Assembly: GCA_014706295.1 (NCBI GenBank)
Contig: JACSVZ010000006.1
Span: 24,920,629-24,984,628, forward strand
DNA: 64,000 bases
Direction of reading: 5' to 3'
DNA from: Lycocorax pyrrhopterus obiensis
Lineage: Eukaryota > Chordata > Aves > Passeriformes > Paradisaeidae
Shown here: positions 25,801 through 39,406 of the stretch, piece after piece
How the letters are laid out: every line of letters begins with the position of its first letter
Numbering within the stretch: position 1 is the first letter of the stretch
The notes under the pieces: model-generated
What the model was told of the DNA's origin: nothing
The model's input: only the letters and a program-made list of their open reading frames with translations
The model's database searches: none
Translations under genes and position numbers: made by a program

Positions 25801-28800
25801 ATACTAATAGTTTATTAGATTAAATTGCGCTGATTTCTTACAAAATAAATTCTGAATTTATTTTGGGGTTACAGATTAAAGTACAGCTGGGCCAAGAGAA
25901 ATTAAAATCCAAATCATAAACTAGGTAACAGTTTTATCTCATATGACTGTAGAAGACATCCCTCTTTCATATTCTTACTACTATTTCTGGTCTGCTAATG
26001 TGTGTGGTATGTCAGAGTATTACTGTGGATTGAGAAATTCAGGAGAGCACAGGAAATCAAAGCCCCTAGTGGAAAAGATGAATGAAAACCCAGGGATTAC
26101 AAGTTCATTTCTTCAGGATGCTTCTGATTGACTCTGTCTGATTTTCACTCTACAGTCAAAAGTTTATTAAATTGTCCCTATTTTTTTTAATTAGCCATAA
26201 AATGTGTAAACAAATGTCGATAAAAGGAAAAAAATTATGCTGATACAGAGTCCTACATTCTTCTCACAAGATATTGCAACTTGCACGTTTCAGACCTAGC
26301 TTTTGTGTCATGCTTAGCATGCATAAATGGCAGAACTCTGGAGCTGCCTGTATTCCAGGCAAGGTCACAGGTGGGAGATTCACATTGGCAGGGACTTTTA
26401 GTGACAGAAGAAAAACTTTGATATATCCTTTTATTTCCCCACAAGCAAGCTGAAGGGATCCACAAAGTGGGAATGGTGCCTGCACTATGGTGCTATTCTG
26501 TTGCTCCAGCTGGGTGTGTTTTTCCTGATTATACTAGTGAGATGCTTGTATTTTTATAAAATAATGTAAAATAAGTGGGCAAATCCACCTAAGCTAAAAG
26601 AAAAAACAAGAATCAAAGTTATGAAATAACTTTCAACACTTCTGGAAATCACCTGCTTTTCTTCTTAAAACTACCTTTCCTTTTTTAAGAAAAATTAAAT
26701 CTATGCACTTAAAATATTTTAGCTTTTCGACGAAACATATTTTTCACTGAAAAAATATTTCAGCAGTTTTTTGTGAACATGACAAGTGCTTTAAATATAT
26801 TTTCCACATCTTACATCACTTTACAGTAGTCTGTGACACAACTGAACCAATAATTCCACAGATCCCTTTTATAATATTTGTCTGAAGTTATTTTAATGTC
26901 TTTATATGAAAGAAGGAAAGGCAGAAAGGGACAAAAAATTGGAGTAATTTTAATGTGTATGATAAGGTAGTTAGAATAAGGGTATCTCCAGATTATGCAG
27001 CATCTATGGTTAATACAGACGCAGTACTAGAAGTACAGATACAGAAATACATTTCTACTAATGGCAAAACATTGCATAATATATCCATATAACAAAAAAT
27101 GACACTTATTTCCTCAGCAGGTAGAGAAAGGCAGGCAATTGTTTCACAATCATCACCTCCTTTGCTTCCTACTGCTATTGTTGCACTCAGTAATGAGACT
27201 TTCAGTTCTGGTATTCATATGGTTACATTTCTTACAGCATGGCTCAGATTCTGAACACAGTTACACTGCTGTGAATCCAGCTCCACACCAGCAGTGCAGA
27301 TGAAGGTGCTCTGGTCTTTCATGGTGCTCACATAAGAACACAAGTCAGGTTCTGTTGTCTCTTTTATTCCTATACATTAACCTGAACGTGTGCAAGACAG
27401 ACAGGCTCCTTTATTCAGCAATGTTACAGCTGGACCTGCAGGTTTTCAGCTCCCTTTTAGCATCTGCTAAAACCTCCTGCTTTCCAAAAACTTGGAAATG
27501 TTTTCACGGTCATCACTGAAAAATTCTGTTAGGATTATATGCTGTATTGGAACTACTGTGTTGCCCTTGCAGTTAATTTTTTATAGTTTCTTTATTTAGA
27601 TACGTTTTTTAAAACATAGCTGTTAGAAAAGGATTCATCATTTTTAGATGATGAATTATTTTCTGCCGTGTGGAACAACCTCAGTAGGCGGTCCAGGCAC
27701 ACACATATGGACAGCTAAAAGCCTGGAAACTGGGAAACTCTGCTAGAGATTGTAAGTGTTTCCAGAGTGAAGTGATAGCTGAGCTGAGTTTCTTAGGATG
27801 ACATGCTGCACTTAGCTATCTAAGTTCAACCACATATGCCTAAATCTTCTCTTTTTGATGTGGATTTCAGTTTTACCTTAGCTGGAATACAGCTTAGAGA
27901 TATTTGCCACTCTCCTGTCATGTAAGCAATGAAAATTTCCAGGTTTATCCCTCTCATGTTTCTTTGATAAAGGCTTTACTAAGCACATCAAACATTTCAG
28001 TTTAATGATAAAGTGCGAGCAAAAGCTCATGGCTGGGAAATGAATAAGTTTGGAAACCGTATATGCAGTAGCTGATCAGAGACAAAGCTAACAAAAATAA
28101 CACGGGATGAAATCCACACAAAGATCCTTCTTTAACTGGGACATAAGTATCCACAAGAGTGTGCCATGCTCCTTTTCTGCCCTGTCTGCCACTGCAGGTT
28201 CCTAATGCCACTGGGGGGTGCCTGTCCAACCCTGCTTTGATGAACTTCCATGCAGGAGAATGGGCACCTGCTTCCTGCTCATGTTAGACACATGGCTGGA
28301 TGTGTCAGGACAGCGTCACCCACGGCAAGAGCCCTCAGGGAAAAGATGGGCGCTAACGCTCTCTACGGAGAAGCTGAACTTCAAGACATGCTGCAAACCT
28401 GCTTCCCACTCCCTTCTGCTCAGGGACACGAGCTAGACAACCATGTCAGCTAAGCTTACTGCTTTTACTTGAGCATTCTTTCAGAAATAAATGAAATTCT
28501 TCCTTGTGCTAAGGGAAACCCTGAAAATGGGCTCAATTTATAGAGAAACAAGTATTTTCTGATGTGCATGACTTCAAATGTAAGAAACAGTGATAGCCAC
28601 TGAATAGCAGTCTGCAGCATTAAATCTACCCCCTCTGTGAGCAGCATGTCTGCTCAGGATTAACAATTTATGAAGTTAATGCACATCTAAGTATGTAGCT
28701 GTCCTTTTCTATTTTTAATAATCAAAAAGAAGATGTCACCATGTAAAGTAGAAAAAAGCTGTTTCTCAGTTGGGACTGTACAGAAAACAGTGTACAGTGT

Positions 28801-29589
28801 AGAGTTATTCTCTATGTTGTAAAAGGCTACTAACAAATTTTGTCATGGAGCCTAAAAATACTAGATAGACCAAAAAATTTAAACTCTCTTCATTTTGCTT
28901 TTATGTTATTATTGAAACGTTCTTTGAAAGAACTTATTTTAACTCTGATGGTAAAATGAATACTACTCTATGTGTGGCTTGGTATAAACAAGCATTAAAC
29001 AAAACTACTCGAGATATTCCATTGTTTAATTGCATTTTCTTTCTGTTTTGTGCAAGACTTAATATAAATCACTTAATAATCACTTACTTTTCTGGGCATT
29101 TTTGTATGAAGAATCCGTAAGTGCTTTGCAAAACTACATACATGAAGGAAAAACTCTCTGTGTTTAAATGAAGTAGTCCTCTAAAGGGGTTTATATGTAA
29201 ACGTGTATTTTTCTGCTTGCCACCAGTTTTTTGGACTTCGGTGATGGATGTGCTATAAATACTTTGATAGGAATAGAATCTGCAGCTGCATGAAAAGATG
29301 AATTTTGAGCAATAAATATTTTGCTAGGATATCAGTACAATTTGTCACTCATTTGAAAAGTATTGTGAAACTTGTGCAGCAATGGTCTGCAAAAAGCCAG
29401 ACAAGAAGAGGACTGATACAGGAATACAAAGGCGGCCGCAGACCTGACTACATGGGAGGTGAAGATGCACTGAAAATTGCATCGTTGAACTAGAGAAAAG
29501 TGGGTTCTTTTCTTCAAAATCATACTTGAGATGAGTCTCATTTAATATCTGTAGTAATGAGCTTTGAAAAAAAGTATGCTGCAAAAATG
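16870..29589. other. Long AT-rich stretch, probably intronic, no supported gene
   Basis: No open frame here resembles a known protein. Minor items are a short CA repeat near 23612-23625 and a possible MIR-like relic at 25690-25765. Minus-strand exon-like segments near 20.6 and 29.1 kb are treated as findings. If the gene at 10.3 kb extends this far, the region is intron. Confidence 0.5.
25690..25765 (-). mobile_element. Possible MIR-like ancient SINE relic
   Basis: The plus strand reads 'tctcagtgcccaagtttctc' then 'catctgtaaaata', which resembles the reverse complement of the MIR core and 3' part ('cagatg.ggaaactgaggca'). It is short and diverged, so the call is tentative. Confidence 0.4.
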
Positions 29590-29975
29590 TGGCAACAAAA
29601 AGTTGTAACTTGTTACAGAGGAAAAATCATACTGGAGAAATGAGGTGATGCTGAAGACCTAAATACCAGAAACAGGATGAAAGGTAATGGTACAAAAATG
29701 CATCTTGGACATTATCAACAAGAATTTCTTCTTTAAGCATCTGAGTGGAAACAAAAGGAGAGCAAAGAACTGGTTGTGCTAATTGATCATAGTTCCTCCG
29801 AACAAAGTAATACAGTCATTAAAGAAGAAGCTGTATGCAATTCCAGAACATAACAAGTGAGGAATACCCAGAAGGAAATACTGTACCACTCTGCAAGGTA
29901 CAGGTAAGACCTGACCCAGAATACTGTGTTTAACTATGGCTTCCCATGCTTGTGAAAGACAATTCAAATTTAAGA
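29590..29975 (+). mobile_element. Ancient CR1/L3-like LINE relic
   Basis: Diverged phrases such as 'ttgtgctaattgatcatag', 'gacccagaatactgtgttta' and 'atggcttcccatgcttg' match the conserved end of ORF2 in old CR1/L3-type elements. The usual order of these blocks is kept, on the plus strand. It lacks the young avian CR1 3' end and is far more diverged than the other copies, so it probably predates birds. Open frames are gone. Confidence 0.55.
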
Positions 29976-29979
29976 AAGT

Positions 29980-32900
29980 GCTTCTAGCTTTTCCTCTCTT
30001 TTTTCTTTTAATGTATTTTTTTTATTTGAAAGCCCAAAAGAAGAAAAAAGCAATGCAAACAGACTGTTGGTACAAAACCAAGTTGATTTTAACCAATTAT
30101 TAGTTCAGAAGCTTTCTAACAAGCCAGAACAAGAAGGTTTTGCAGTTTGATAAGTTTATACACATCTGGTTGCTTGTGATAGTATAAATTCAGTAAACTG
30201 GGAATTGCCTTCCAGCCACATCTATGATGAGATCCCCAAATTAGCTACAGCTTTGGGTTGGATCTGCGCAGACAATTTCCTTATAGGTACTTCTCCATGG
30301 CTTTTGACAAATTAAGGCAAAAAAGAAGAACAAAATCAAAACCAGGTTTTCCTTTAATTGCTTGTGCTATGGGCCAACAAAATTTTTTCTGGGAGTTGCA
30401 CACTTAGCAGCTTTGCAGCTCATGTCCACTCTCAGTACACCCAGTGAGGGCATTAGGCAGAAGAAATCTTTTCTCCCTTTGCCCAGCCTACATAGCAGTG
30501 CAGCACACCAGCTTACAGAAAAATAAATGCAACCTGCTTTCTGTCATGCCTCACAATGAAGCTGGTCAGTTATACAAAAACCAAAATTTTATGAATCCTG
30601 CATTCTGCGCAGAAAAACAAACAAAAAACCCCTATCCAACAGGTCTTCCCAGGAATTTACTCTACAGTTGGAAGTAGCACATGCATTGTACACATGGTGC
30701 TATGAACATGGTGGTTAACAGCCAAGCTCTCAGTAGAGCATGTGGAACCAAGACAGTGCGCCATTCTGACCAGAAAGGGCTGCAAAATATTTTGAAGGCA
30801 GATGAGAATAATAATCCAAACTAAAAAAAATATTTCACACACTTTATACTGGTAGGAGACAGGATGAGACTGTGTTAGAAGATCTGCCGGATTCAAACAA
30901 CTTTTACTATCTATTTAAAACTATATATGCTGCTCTTGATCTTTTGGAAACTGTCTTAACAACTCTGTTTATGTGTAATGATACCAGGTCCACCTTTTAG
31001 TGAAACCCTGTCATCATAATTGGAGAGTATGTACCCAACATGCTGTTGATTTCATAAGACTTCATCACTTCCTTGGCTGTCAGTCTCAGCAATTGCAGTG
31101 TTATGTTCCTTCCTCCCACACTGTAATTTCTTTAGCACAGGGCAGGCAGTGGAGCATGATGTTTATGCTGCTATCTCCACTGCTGTTGCTACTTCGTCGA
31201 ATGCATCTGTGATACAAGCTGCTCAACCATTCTGAGAATAATAATGTATTATGAAGCAGGCTACTTATTATGCTAGAATTATTCAGTAATGGTATTTTTA
31301 ATGTATATTTTATTTCCATCATCACTACAATTTGCATAGAGCTGCCTGTAAGTTTTGAACAAAAACAAATAATTGTAATCTGGAGTCATTAGTGCTACAG
31401 GTTATGAAGTAAATTCATACACATATGAAAACCTTTCTTGTTTCAGAAAGGTAAGTCTTTTGGGGTTATGTTAATAACCTGTTTCCTTAGTTTATCTGCA
31501 TTAAGGATCAATTACTGTGTTTGGAAAAAACAGCATACTGTGTTTACTTTTGGGACAACATATAACATACTTTTCTTCTTTGAAGGTCCCAGCAGCAACC
31601 GAATAGAATACTCGCTGCCACTGGACCCTAAATATCAGTCCATGGAAGAGGAACCTTTAAGGTTTCTTCCTTATTCACCTTGAAAAACCTACATTTATAT
31701 TTATACAATTGTGCTATGATTCCAGGGGGGAAACTTAAGACTTAAAATCCCTTTGGAAGCCATAGAAATGTATCTTTTTTGTAATATATTTATAAGGCAG
31801 ATAGCTGGCATACACCAACACAAGTGGTTGTCAACAGGAGCAGAATTCAAGGGACATATATAAGCAGCAAGGGCAGACATCTTCTCATAGATTTTGCTGA
31901 AGGGGGACAAAAGATCTAAAGTTCAAACTCTCTTTCTCTCTTGTTCTCTTTGCACCTCTGGAAGAGATTATTGCCCCCTGAAACAGTAAAGAAAATAATA
32001 TGCTGGCACCTCTGGTGCCTCAATTGACAGCCAGACAACCAAATCTATTAATAAAACAACATTTCAGAGTTGCATTAAAAAATATCACTTTTGTTTGGTT
32101 CTGACATTGTAGATCAGAGATGTTCCTTTTATCACTGAGATACCATGTATTTCTAATGTAAACAACAGTGCAGCCTTTTAATTTATATTTTAGAAGCTGT
32201 TTTGCTCAATAATCCTGTAGTCTATAGATAATATTCTTGGTGAGCAGGTTTCCTGATATGCAGCAAATACTTTACCCATAACAGAATATATTTAGTATTA
32301 TGACTTTATATTCTTTACAATTTCATCATTAACACTTACTGAAAATTAAGAGAAAATGTAGATAGGTATAGCACCTAATTAATTAGCATCACAGTGCGAG
32401 CAAAAACCACCACGTAAATGCAGCATATCATATATTATGGAAAGCTATTGTGAAGATTATCTATTATGACTTGTATTGGGACACTAGATATAGTGCACAA
32501 GATGGTGCCTGCATAAAACAGTTTTCATTGATTTTACTGATATCAGTGCAGTTATAACTGTCGAAAACATCAATCTGAACTTATTTTTCTTTTTCAGAAT
32601 TTTATGCAGCCCAGTCCCACTTTCATTACCCTGCACAGACATTTCAGTGGTGATTTTCTTCACCCTACAACCTAAATTAATGGAATACAGTGAAATCTTT
32701 GAATTGTAGCATAAGGCTGAATGGTGCAAAGAAAACTTCCACAGATAAATATATATTAATAAATATAAGAAAACTCATGGAAAACTCTACTGGTCAAGGA
32801 TTGGCCAGATGGTGTATCTTTTGGCAGTCTTCCCCAAACAGTGACATACAGCACCAACAAGCTCTTTTTCAGACAGTGTTCGGGCACAGCTTTAAAGAGT

Positions 32901-35900
32901 GTGGGTCAGGGTCTGTTCTCACAAGGTCAGTTGCATATGGCCACAGTGGTTTTGGGTGAAGAGGTGTTTAGTATACAAATGGGGACCTTTTGTCTCAGAA
33001 ACAGTTTGGGTTTTTTTAAGTTGGTACAAAGAGCACAGTACAGATGGCCAAAATTGACTTAGCACTCACTTCTGCTTAGCTTTCTTCTATGCCTTCGCTG
33101 AGAAGCCTAAGAAATAGCTCATGAGGGATCCAAAACATACAGTCTAACTGGTGTTGTACAAGCACATCTGCTTGTATCTGCTTTGCCACTGTTCTCCTCT
33201 AATGACCAGCTGCAGAGACAGAGAGCTAACAGGCATTACATAACCCCACAGTAGCTCTGACACTGGGTTAAGCTTTCCACAACAGCCCCCCACGCCTTCA
33301 GTGCTGCAGTGTGCCGCAGAGTCACTCTTCTGAAGTCTAAAGACACCCACTGGTACAAGACACTCAGGACAAGAAGTGAGGGGACAGTCATTTATCCAGC
33401 GGTATCTCCAAATGAAACACACGTGCATTACAGTTTAGCAAGATATTACAGTTGAAATCATTAGGAGTTTCTTGTTGCAAAATGGTTTGGAACAAAGAAA
33501 GCCATTCTAGCTTGAAAGTAGATTTGCATACAGGAGCTTAATTTATCAAACTGTGGGATGCACTTTGGAAAAAGAGAGAATACAAACGAAGAAAAGGAGA
33601 AGCATATTTAAGATGATTATGCCTTCCAATTACATACATCTTTATGCCCTGTACTTATCTTCTGACATGTAAAGCTTCTATTTTCCAAATAAAACACCTC
33701 AACACCTTAATTGAAAACAAATATGTTGAAAAACAGAGGAAGAAGAATTTCCTAATCCTGTAAAGTGAAGCGATATAAAGCCAGCTAAGAGCACAATAAG
33801 ATAAGGAATACAGCCTAATTGGTGGTAAAATGTCAATATTCCAATAGATGTATACCAGCAGTCCATTAGATTTAATTAGGCTCTCTCAGCAAGCAATAAA
33901 TCATATAAAAAACAAATTGAGGAAGAAGTCAACTGACTGCTGGGAAACACTCATAGGTTGGTGTACCAAGGCTAATCTTTAGAGTAAATTAATAACTAGC
34001 CCAGACACATTAAACAGAAGATTTGAAAAAAGAACAAGGTCTAATATTAGTACAGGATTAAGAGATTACACAAAGGCACTGTTGATCTACTAGAGTTTTA
34101 ATTATGATCTCACTTATTGATATCATAAAAAAGTATCAAGAAGGACTCAAATGAAGGGAAGCACTAGACTGGAAAACTGGGCCACTTACACACAGACCCA
34201 TTCTGAAAACTGGTGACAATTACTGTGCAGCAGGTGGACACTGCAGCTTCACACTGTATTCAGCAGGGCTCCTTGGAGCTGCCCCTCTACATTTTATCAA
34301 CTGGATTAAAACCTACAGTTCACAGGGAGTGCATGGAAAACGAAATGCAAATGAATTGGTGGTCACATTTGCAGAATCAGAGCAGAAGAGCAGCAAGTCC
34401 AACACACGCTGGCTGAGCACACAAAACCAAACAGAAAAAGGGGAGATGATGATGAGAAAATAAAAGCAGTAGTTCTTGCAGCACTGAAGAGGGAAAATAC
34501 AACAGAATTTAATGCATATGTCAGAATAAAAACTATGCTTATTTGCTGAGATCAGTGATAGGATTTTACTTTTTCCATGGCTCTTCTCAGTTCTTCATTA
34601 AAAAGATGTCTGCAAAGAGCATGTGACATTTAAAAAAACTTTAAAAGCATGTGAAATACAGAGCACATGAAGTAAAAGAAGGGTTACTTTTTGGTCGAGG
34701 CCAAGGCACAACAGGAGTAAGAGCACACAAGGATATGTTCAGATTTGCTCAGAAAGTAACAACTGATTTTTTAAATTGTTTTGTTTTGTTTTTGCAACCT
34801 AATCACAATAGTTGTCAATTCAACTTATTTAAAATGGATCTGAAGAAACTTGGATAGAACTGACACAAAGTGCCATTTCCCACAGGACAGGCTTTCTCTA
34901 GTCATGTGTAAAGAGAAATAAATAGTCTTCTTTTATTCAAAAGTGATGCTATGACAGTTTGCATTATGCCCTGAGACAGGCATTTAGTTTGCATATGACA
35001 AATAAAATGAGCGTCACGAGAGGGGAAGGTTGAAGACCAAGTTTCTACAATTTTTGGCTTTCAGGAAAAAATTCTGTATTTTTTTAAACTTCCGCTCCTA
35101 ATCTGCCCTTGTGAAATTTCATAGCGGAAAGGAAGAGAGAGGCAAAGTTCTCCAAGTGTTTGCAGATTTAACCATTACTTCGTGTTTGCCATTTTTAACT
35201 GTATATTAATATTCTATGAAATGAGCTCAGTGTTAGGGAGGTAGGTAGCCAGGAGTAGGGATTTATTTTCTTAATTTAGGTACAAAACACTCGCTGGCTC
35301 CGTGCTACTCTTCAGTTTGAGACTAAGTTACTGACAGATAACACATTACATCAAGAATTATCCATGGCATATTTTCAGTGCTACACCTGAGCACCAGGGC
35401 AGTACTAACACGCATCAAGTGTATCACTTCTGGCATCAGACATGCTTCATCAGCACTTGCTGGAGATATGCTCCACTGCCCTGTGCAGACCTGTCCTGTG
35501 GGAGGTAAAGAGCGTCCAAGCTCCACTATGCCTTCAGCAGCTCATTTTTCTTAGTTTTGTTTTTATTAATTTGGAGATGTCCTCTTTATTTTCAATTTTT
35601 AGAAAAGGCAGCATATCCATGCAATCTCTGTATGTTTCCTGTGTTTAAATGCACTATTACTATGACAGCATCCAATGGGTTCACACAGCAAGGGGAAACT
35701 TGCTCGATGATTTCTTTGGTATTGTGCAGGTTTTGGAAGACTGGAGCATTTTCCTGGAATTTTCTGATAAGTAAGGTCACCTAAATGTCTATTTTTCAAT
35801 AAATTTCCTGGTCAAATTGGTGGGGTTTCCCTATTGGATAAATATTTGAGAAAGGTTTAAATCTCCATGTAAGTTTATTTGCTGGATTTTTTTTTATTAT

Positions 35901-37360
35901 TACCTTTTAGAATGTAATTCAGTTATTAGAGCATAGCATAGCCTTCTGGCAGTACTAAAGCACTTCCTCAAGGAAGAGCTGTCAAAGCCACCCAGGTAAC
36001 ACCTGAGTCACACAATCACAGTTAATGCTTCCCAATCACCTCCCGGGTTAGAATGTGACTTACTGAAATTCTTTTTAGAAAGAGCTTTGTTGTGAGAGGA
36101 CAAAGAAAGGGGAAAGAAACAGGAGCTTTACTGACTACTTACTTTCTCATGGAGATTCGTAACATAGTCGGCCACCAAAAGAGCTGCTTCTTACCATTTG
36201 CTGGGTGGCTGGAAATTCATCAAAATTTACAAATAATGTATGTTACTTCTGGGGAGACCAGGGAGAAGCAGGTTATTTTAGTCTCCATTTCTAGTACAGA
36301 ACATGGGAAAGGGTAGAAGATGTAAGAGTGTTCTAATAGCTTATAACGTTTTTTACATCAAGAATTTTACAACTTCTTATATTGGGTCAGAGTTACTGTG
36401 TCTACTTCAAAGTTTTCTGTACTTTTATTAGTATACTCCCCATCACCTGTGCTTTCCTTAAACTTTCATTCAGATAAAGAACTAAAATGCATTGATACTT
36501 CTGATAACTAATAGTTATAAAGAAGGAAAACTTCTTTCAAATTTTGTCATTTCGACCAAAATATTAAACCATTTGTAACAGCCATGCCTGATAAATACAA
36601 AGATGAGGAAGATTATGTATTTTCCTACCCCTACATTTCTGTGTTTCATCAGAAATTTGTGCTTCAGAGAAGAATTCAAAGTATCCCTGATTTACGTAAG
36701 TTTTTTTGCTATCTGTCATACCGTATCATCACTGCATCACTGCCTATATGGAATTACTACTAGACTGTGAAGAAAAGTGGTTTATTTACTAACAGAGGAA
36801 CATGGGCAATAAACATCTATTTAGAAAATGGAAAATAAGTGACTCTGAATTCAGTGCCTATTGGAAATATTTTGAATGTTACACACAGCAGTTCATTTCT
36901 TTTATTCACTGACTGTTCATCCAGATAATATGAATATGTTCTAATGAAGCTAAATTTAACACCTAAAAGTGTTCAGAAGGAAAATGCTTTTCCTCTGGGG
37001 TGCATATTCATTCATTTGTTCTACCTAACTGGTATCAGCATCCAGACAAATTCCATGATGAGAAATTGATACTAACCATGTGTGGTATAAAGTTTGTGAT
37101 TTGTGACTGAATACTGAATTGAGTTTTGTAGATATGGGACATCAATTTCCCAGCAGTGATCCTTCTATAAGAAGCTAAAGAATAGTGAAGATTAGTACTT
37201 TCTGAAGTTCAGAAGATTTTAAAGCTTAAAGAAATGGTTTTTAAAAAATTGTAGGGCATAGGAAACCTGAAGGAGGTTTTTTTAGGCTGGATGACATTAA
37301 TCAGGCTGCAGACCATCACTTAAAAGTTCTATATACAAGGTTGTAAGTACTTAAAAAATC
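29980..37360. other. AT-rich stretch, no firmly supported gene
   Basis: No recognised repeat or conserved protein. A plus-strand segment at 31586-31683 looks like a terminal exon and is discussed as a finding. The remainder shows only short random open frames. Confidence 0.5.
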
Positions 37361-37363
37361 ACA

Positions 37364-37884
37364 GTTGCCTGTCTCAAAACACTGCCAAGGCCACAAGAGG
37401 AACTTGCCATAAGATAAGCCACGACAGCAGGAACTTGAGATAAGCACAGATGGGAGAAATTTTGAGCAGGAAGGCACTAATTCCAGGCCTAGCAGCTGTG
37501 AGGTCTGGTTAGCACATCCTGGTTAATGCATCCAGTCAAAAAATTCCCACTGTGGCCAACTGTGGGAAAGAAAGCAACTGCTTACGCGCATGCCACCCCA
37601 AGCTATGGAAACACCAGCAACCACCCCATGCATGGACACCCCGAACCTGGACTGTATGAAGGCGGTACCCCCAGAAGAACGACTTCGGGACCCCCACCAC
37701 CAACAAGCCCAGGGTGAAAAAGGACCAATGGGTCTACTGGTGGTGACTATCTTCTGCCCTCTGTCCCTCCCCACCCACATTTCTTTCTGTCTCACTACCT
37801 CACAGTTACTATTAAATAAACCTGTATTACTGACTTCAGCATATGGTCTCATTTGCGCCTTAATTTGGGCAGAGGCAACTCTCA
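37364..37884 (+). mobile_element. LTR related to the one nested at 16 kb
   Basis: About 520 bases, more GC-rich than the flanks. Its 3' half matches the insert at 15.9-16.2 kb, including 'tggtgactatcttctgccct', the pyrimidine-rich block, the poly(A) signal 'ttaaataaacctgtatt' and the ending 'ggcagaggcaactctca'. The 5' half ('ggaacttgccataagataag', 'gaggtctggttagcacatcc') is of a type I associate with bird endogenous retrovirus LTRs. The 3' end is clear; the 5' end is uncertain by tens of bases. I see no clean target duplication. No internal viral genes are next to it, so it is probably a solo LTR. Confidence 0.65.
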
Positions 37885-38236
37885 CTAATCAAGTCATAAA
37901 AAAGATACAGAGTAATATTTTGAAATCCTTGAGATTTGCTTTTCTGCTTTCAATCTTTTAAACATTTTGATTCATGCAAATACATATGAGCAAAAAACGT
38001 AGATAGCTATATTCTTTGATGATAAATCATTATAATTTGGGGCTATTTTCATTTGATCTGTTCATCAAATACAAAAGTCTTGATTTCTCGTGTCTTTTAA
38101 ATAAATGAGAAAACATTAAGAACAAACATGTAGCCAAGTGCACAAATTCAAGATATATTTTCCTAGATGTAGTAGACTGAATTATATCGAGAAAGTTACA
38201 GGAAAAAAGGGCAACAAGGTTAATGATAAAATAATT

Positions 38237-38632
38237 TCATAGAACCCTTTAGGTTGCAAAAGACCTTTTAAATTCATGAAGTCCACCCACTAACCCAGCA
38301 CTGCCAAGTCAAAAAAACCATATCCCTAAGTGCCACATCTACACATCTTTTATACACCTCTGGGTAACCTTGATAACCCTTTTGGTGAAGAAATTTTTCC
38401 CAATATCCAATCTAAACCTCCCCTGGCACAAGTGGAGACCATTTTCTCTTGTCTCATCACTTGTTCCTGGGAGAAGAGACCAACCCACACCTGGCTACAA
38501 CTTCCTTTCAGGCAGTTGTAGAGAGAAATAAGGTTCCCCCTGACCTTCCTTCTCCAGACTTAACAACCCCAGCTCCTCATAAGACCTGTGCTCCAGACCC
38601 TTCACCAGATTCTTTGCCCTTCACTGGACGTA
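38237..38632 (-). mobile_element. CR1 LINE, 5'-truncated, minus orientation
   Basis: The plus strand starts with the reverse complement of the CR1 3' end ('agaaccctttaggttgcaaa', then 'acccagcactgccaagtc'). It runs back through 'ttggtgaagaaatttttccc' and 'aggcagttgtagagagaaat' to 'ttctttgcccttcactggac'. About 395 bases of 3' UTR and ORF2 end remain, with a small internal gap. Confidence 0.9.
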
Positions 38633-39390
38633 CAAAATATTTAGATTTCTAAGTATTTAGAAAGTCTCTTCTTGAAGGAAGAAGACTATTTACCAAATGC
38701 CTTCTAGTTTACAAAACTTACCCCAGTGACAACAGACTGGAGGAGTCACAGAACTAGGGTATCAAAACTTTTGAGTTTTAGAAGCTCAATTCAATTTTAT
38801 CAACAACTAGTGCAGGATAAACACCACAAAAAGAGTATATTTTTGGTGAAATGGGTGTTTATTTCTGCTTTACTAATTATCCATAGATAGGATGATTCAT
38901 TATTTACCCAATTGTGTGGAAAGAACGTGAGCTGGAATTTCTCTGCTATGGATAAACCTCTTTTGATTATCCAAAGTCAAACAGCTAAAAGATTTGCTCT
39001 ATCAATAAAATTGTATAGGCTACGTTCTGCCTAAACATCCTAACCTTTGGAAACTGAAAATGTAATACACAGATAATGCTAATAGATACTTCCAGAAGAT
39101 TAGTTATAATTGTTTATTGAGCCAGATGAAGTGCTTCCCAATTGTGACGGGTAGGGCCATACCCCAGAGGTAATCCTTAGATCTCTGCTACAGTCTTTGC
39201 TTAAAAAGCTGCTAAATGGAAGAAGTAAGAAATCTCCATTCCCCATAGCACAGACCAAGAAAAAACAATATTTAATAACAGCAATAACTAAATCTCCTGT
39301 AAGGGGCTGATAAACTGTCTGACAATAAAACTTATAGAATGAATCCTAGTGAGCTTAAATTACTGAATTTTACAGTGAATACTATCCATG

Positions 39391-39406
39391 AAAAAAAAAA
39401 AAAAAA
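39391..39406. repeat. Poly(A) run of 16
   Basis: Uninterrupted A16 with no recognisable element attached. Confidence 0.9.

Noticed and set aside
37523..37885. A 120-codon minus-strand open frame and a 123-codon plus-strand one over the same region
   Set aside because: Both lie inside the LTR at 37.4-37.9 kb. The open frames reflect the element's composition and not a gene.
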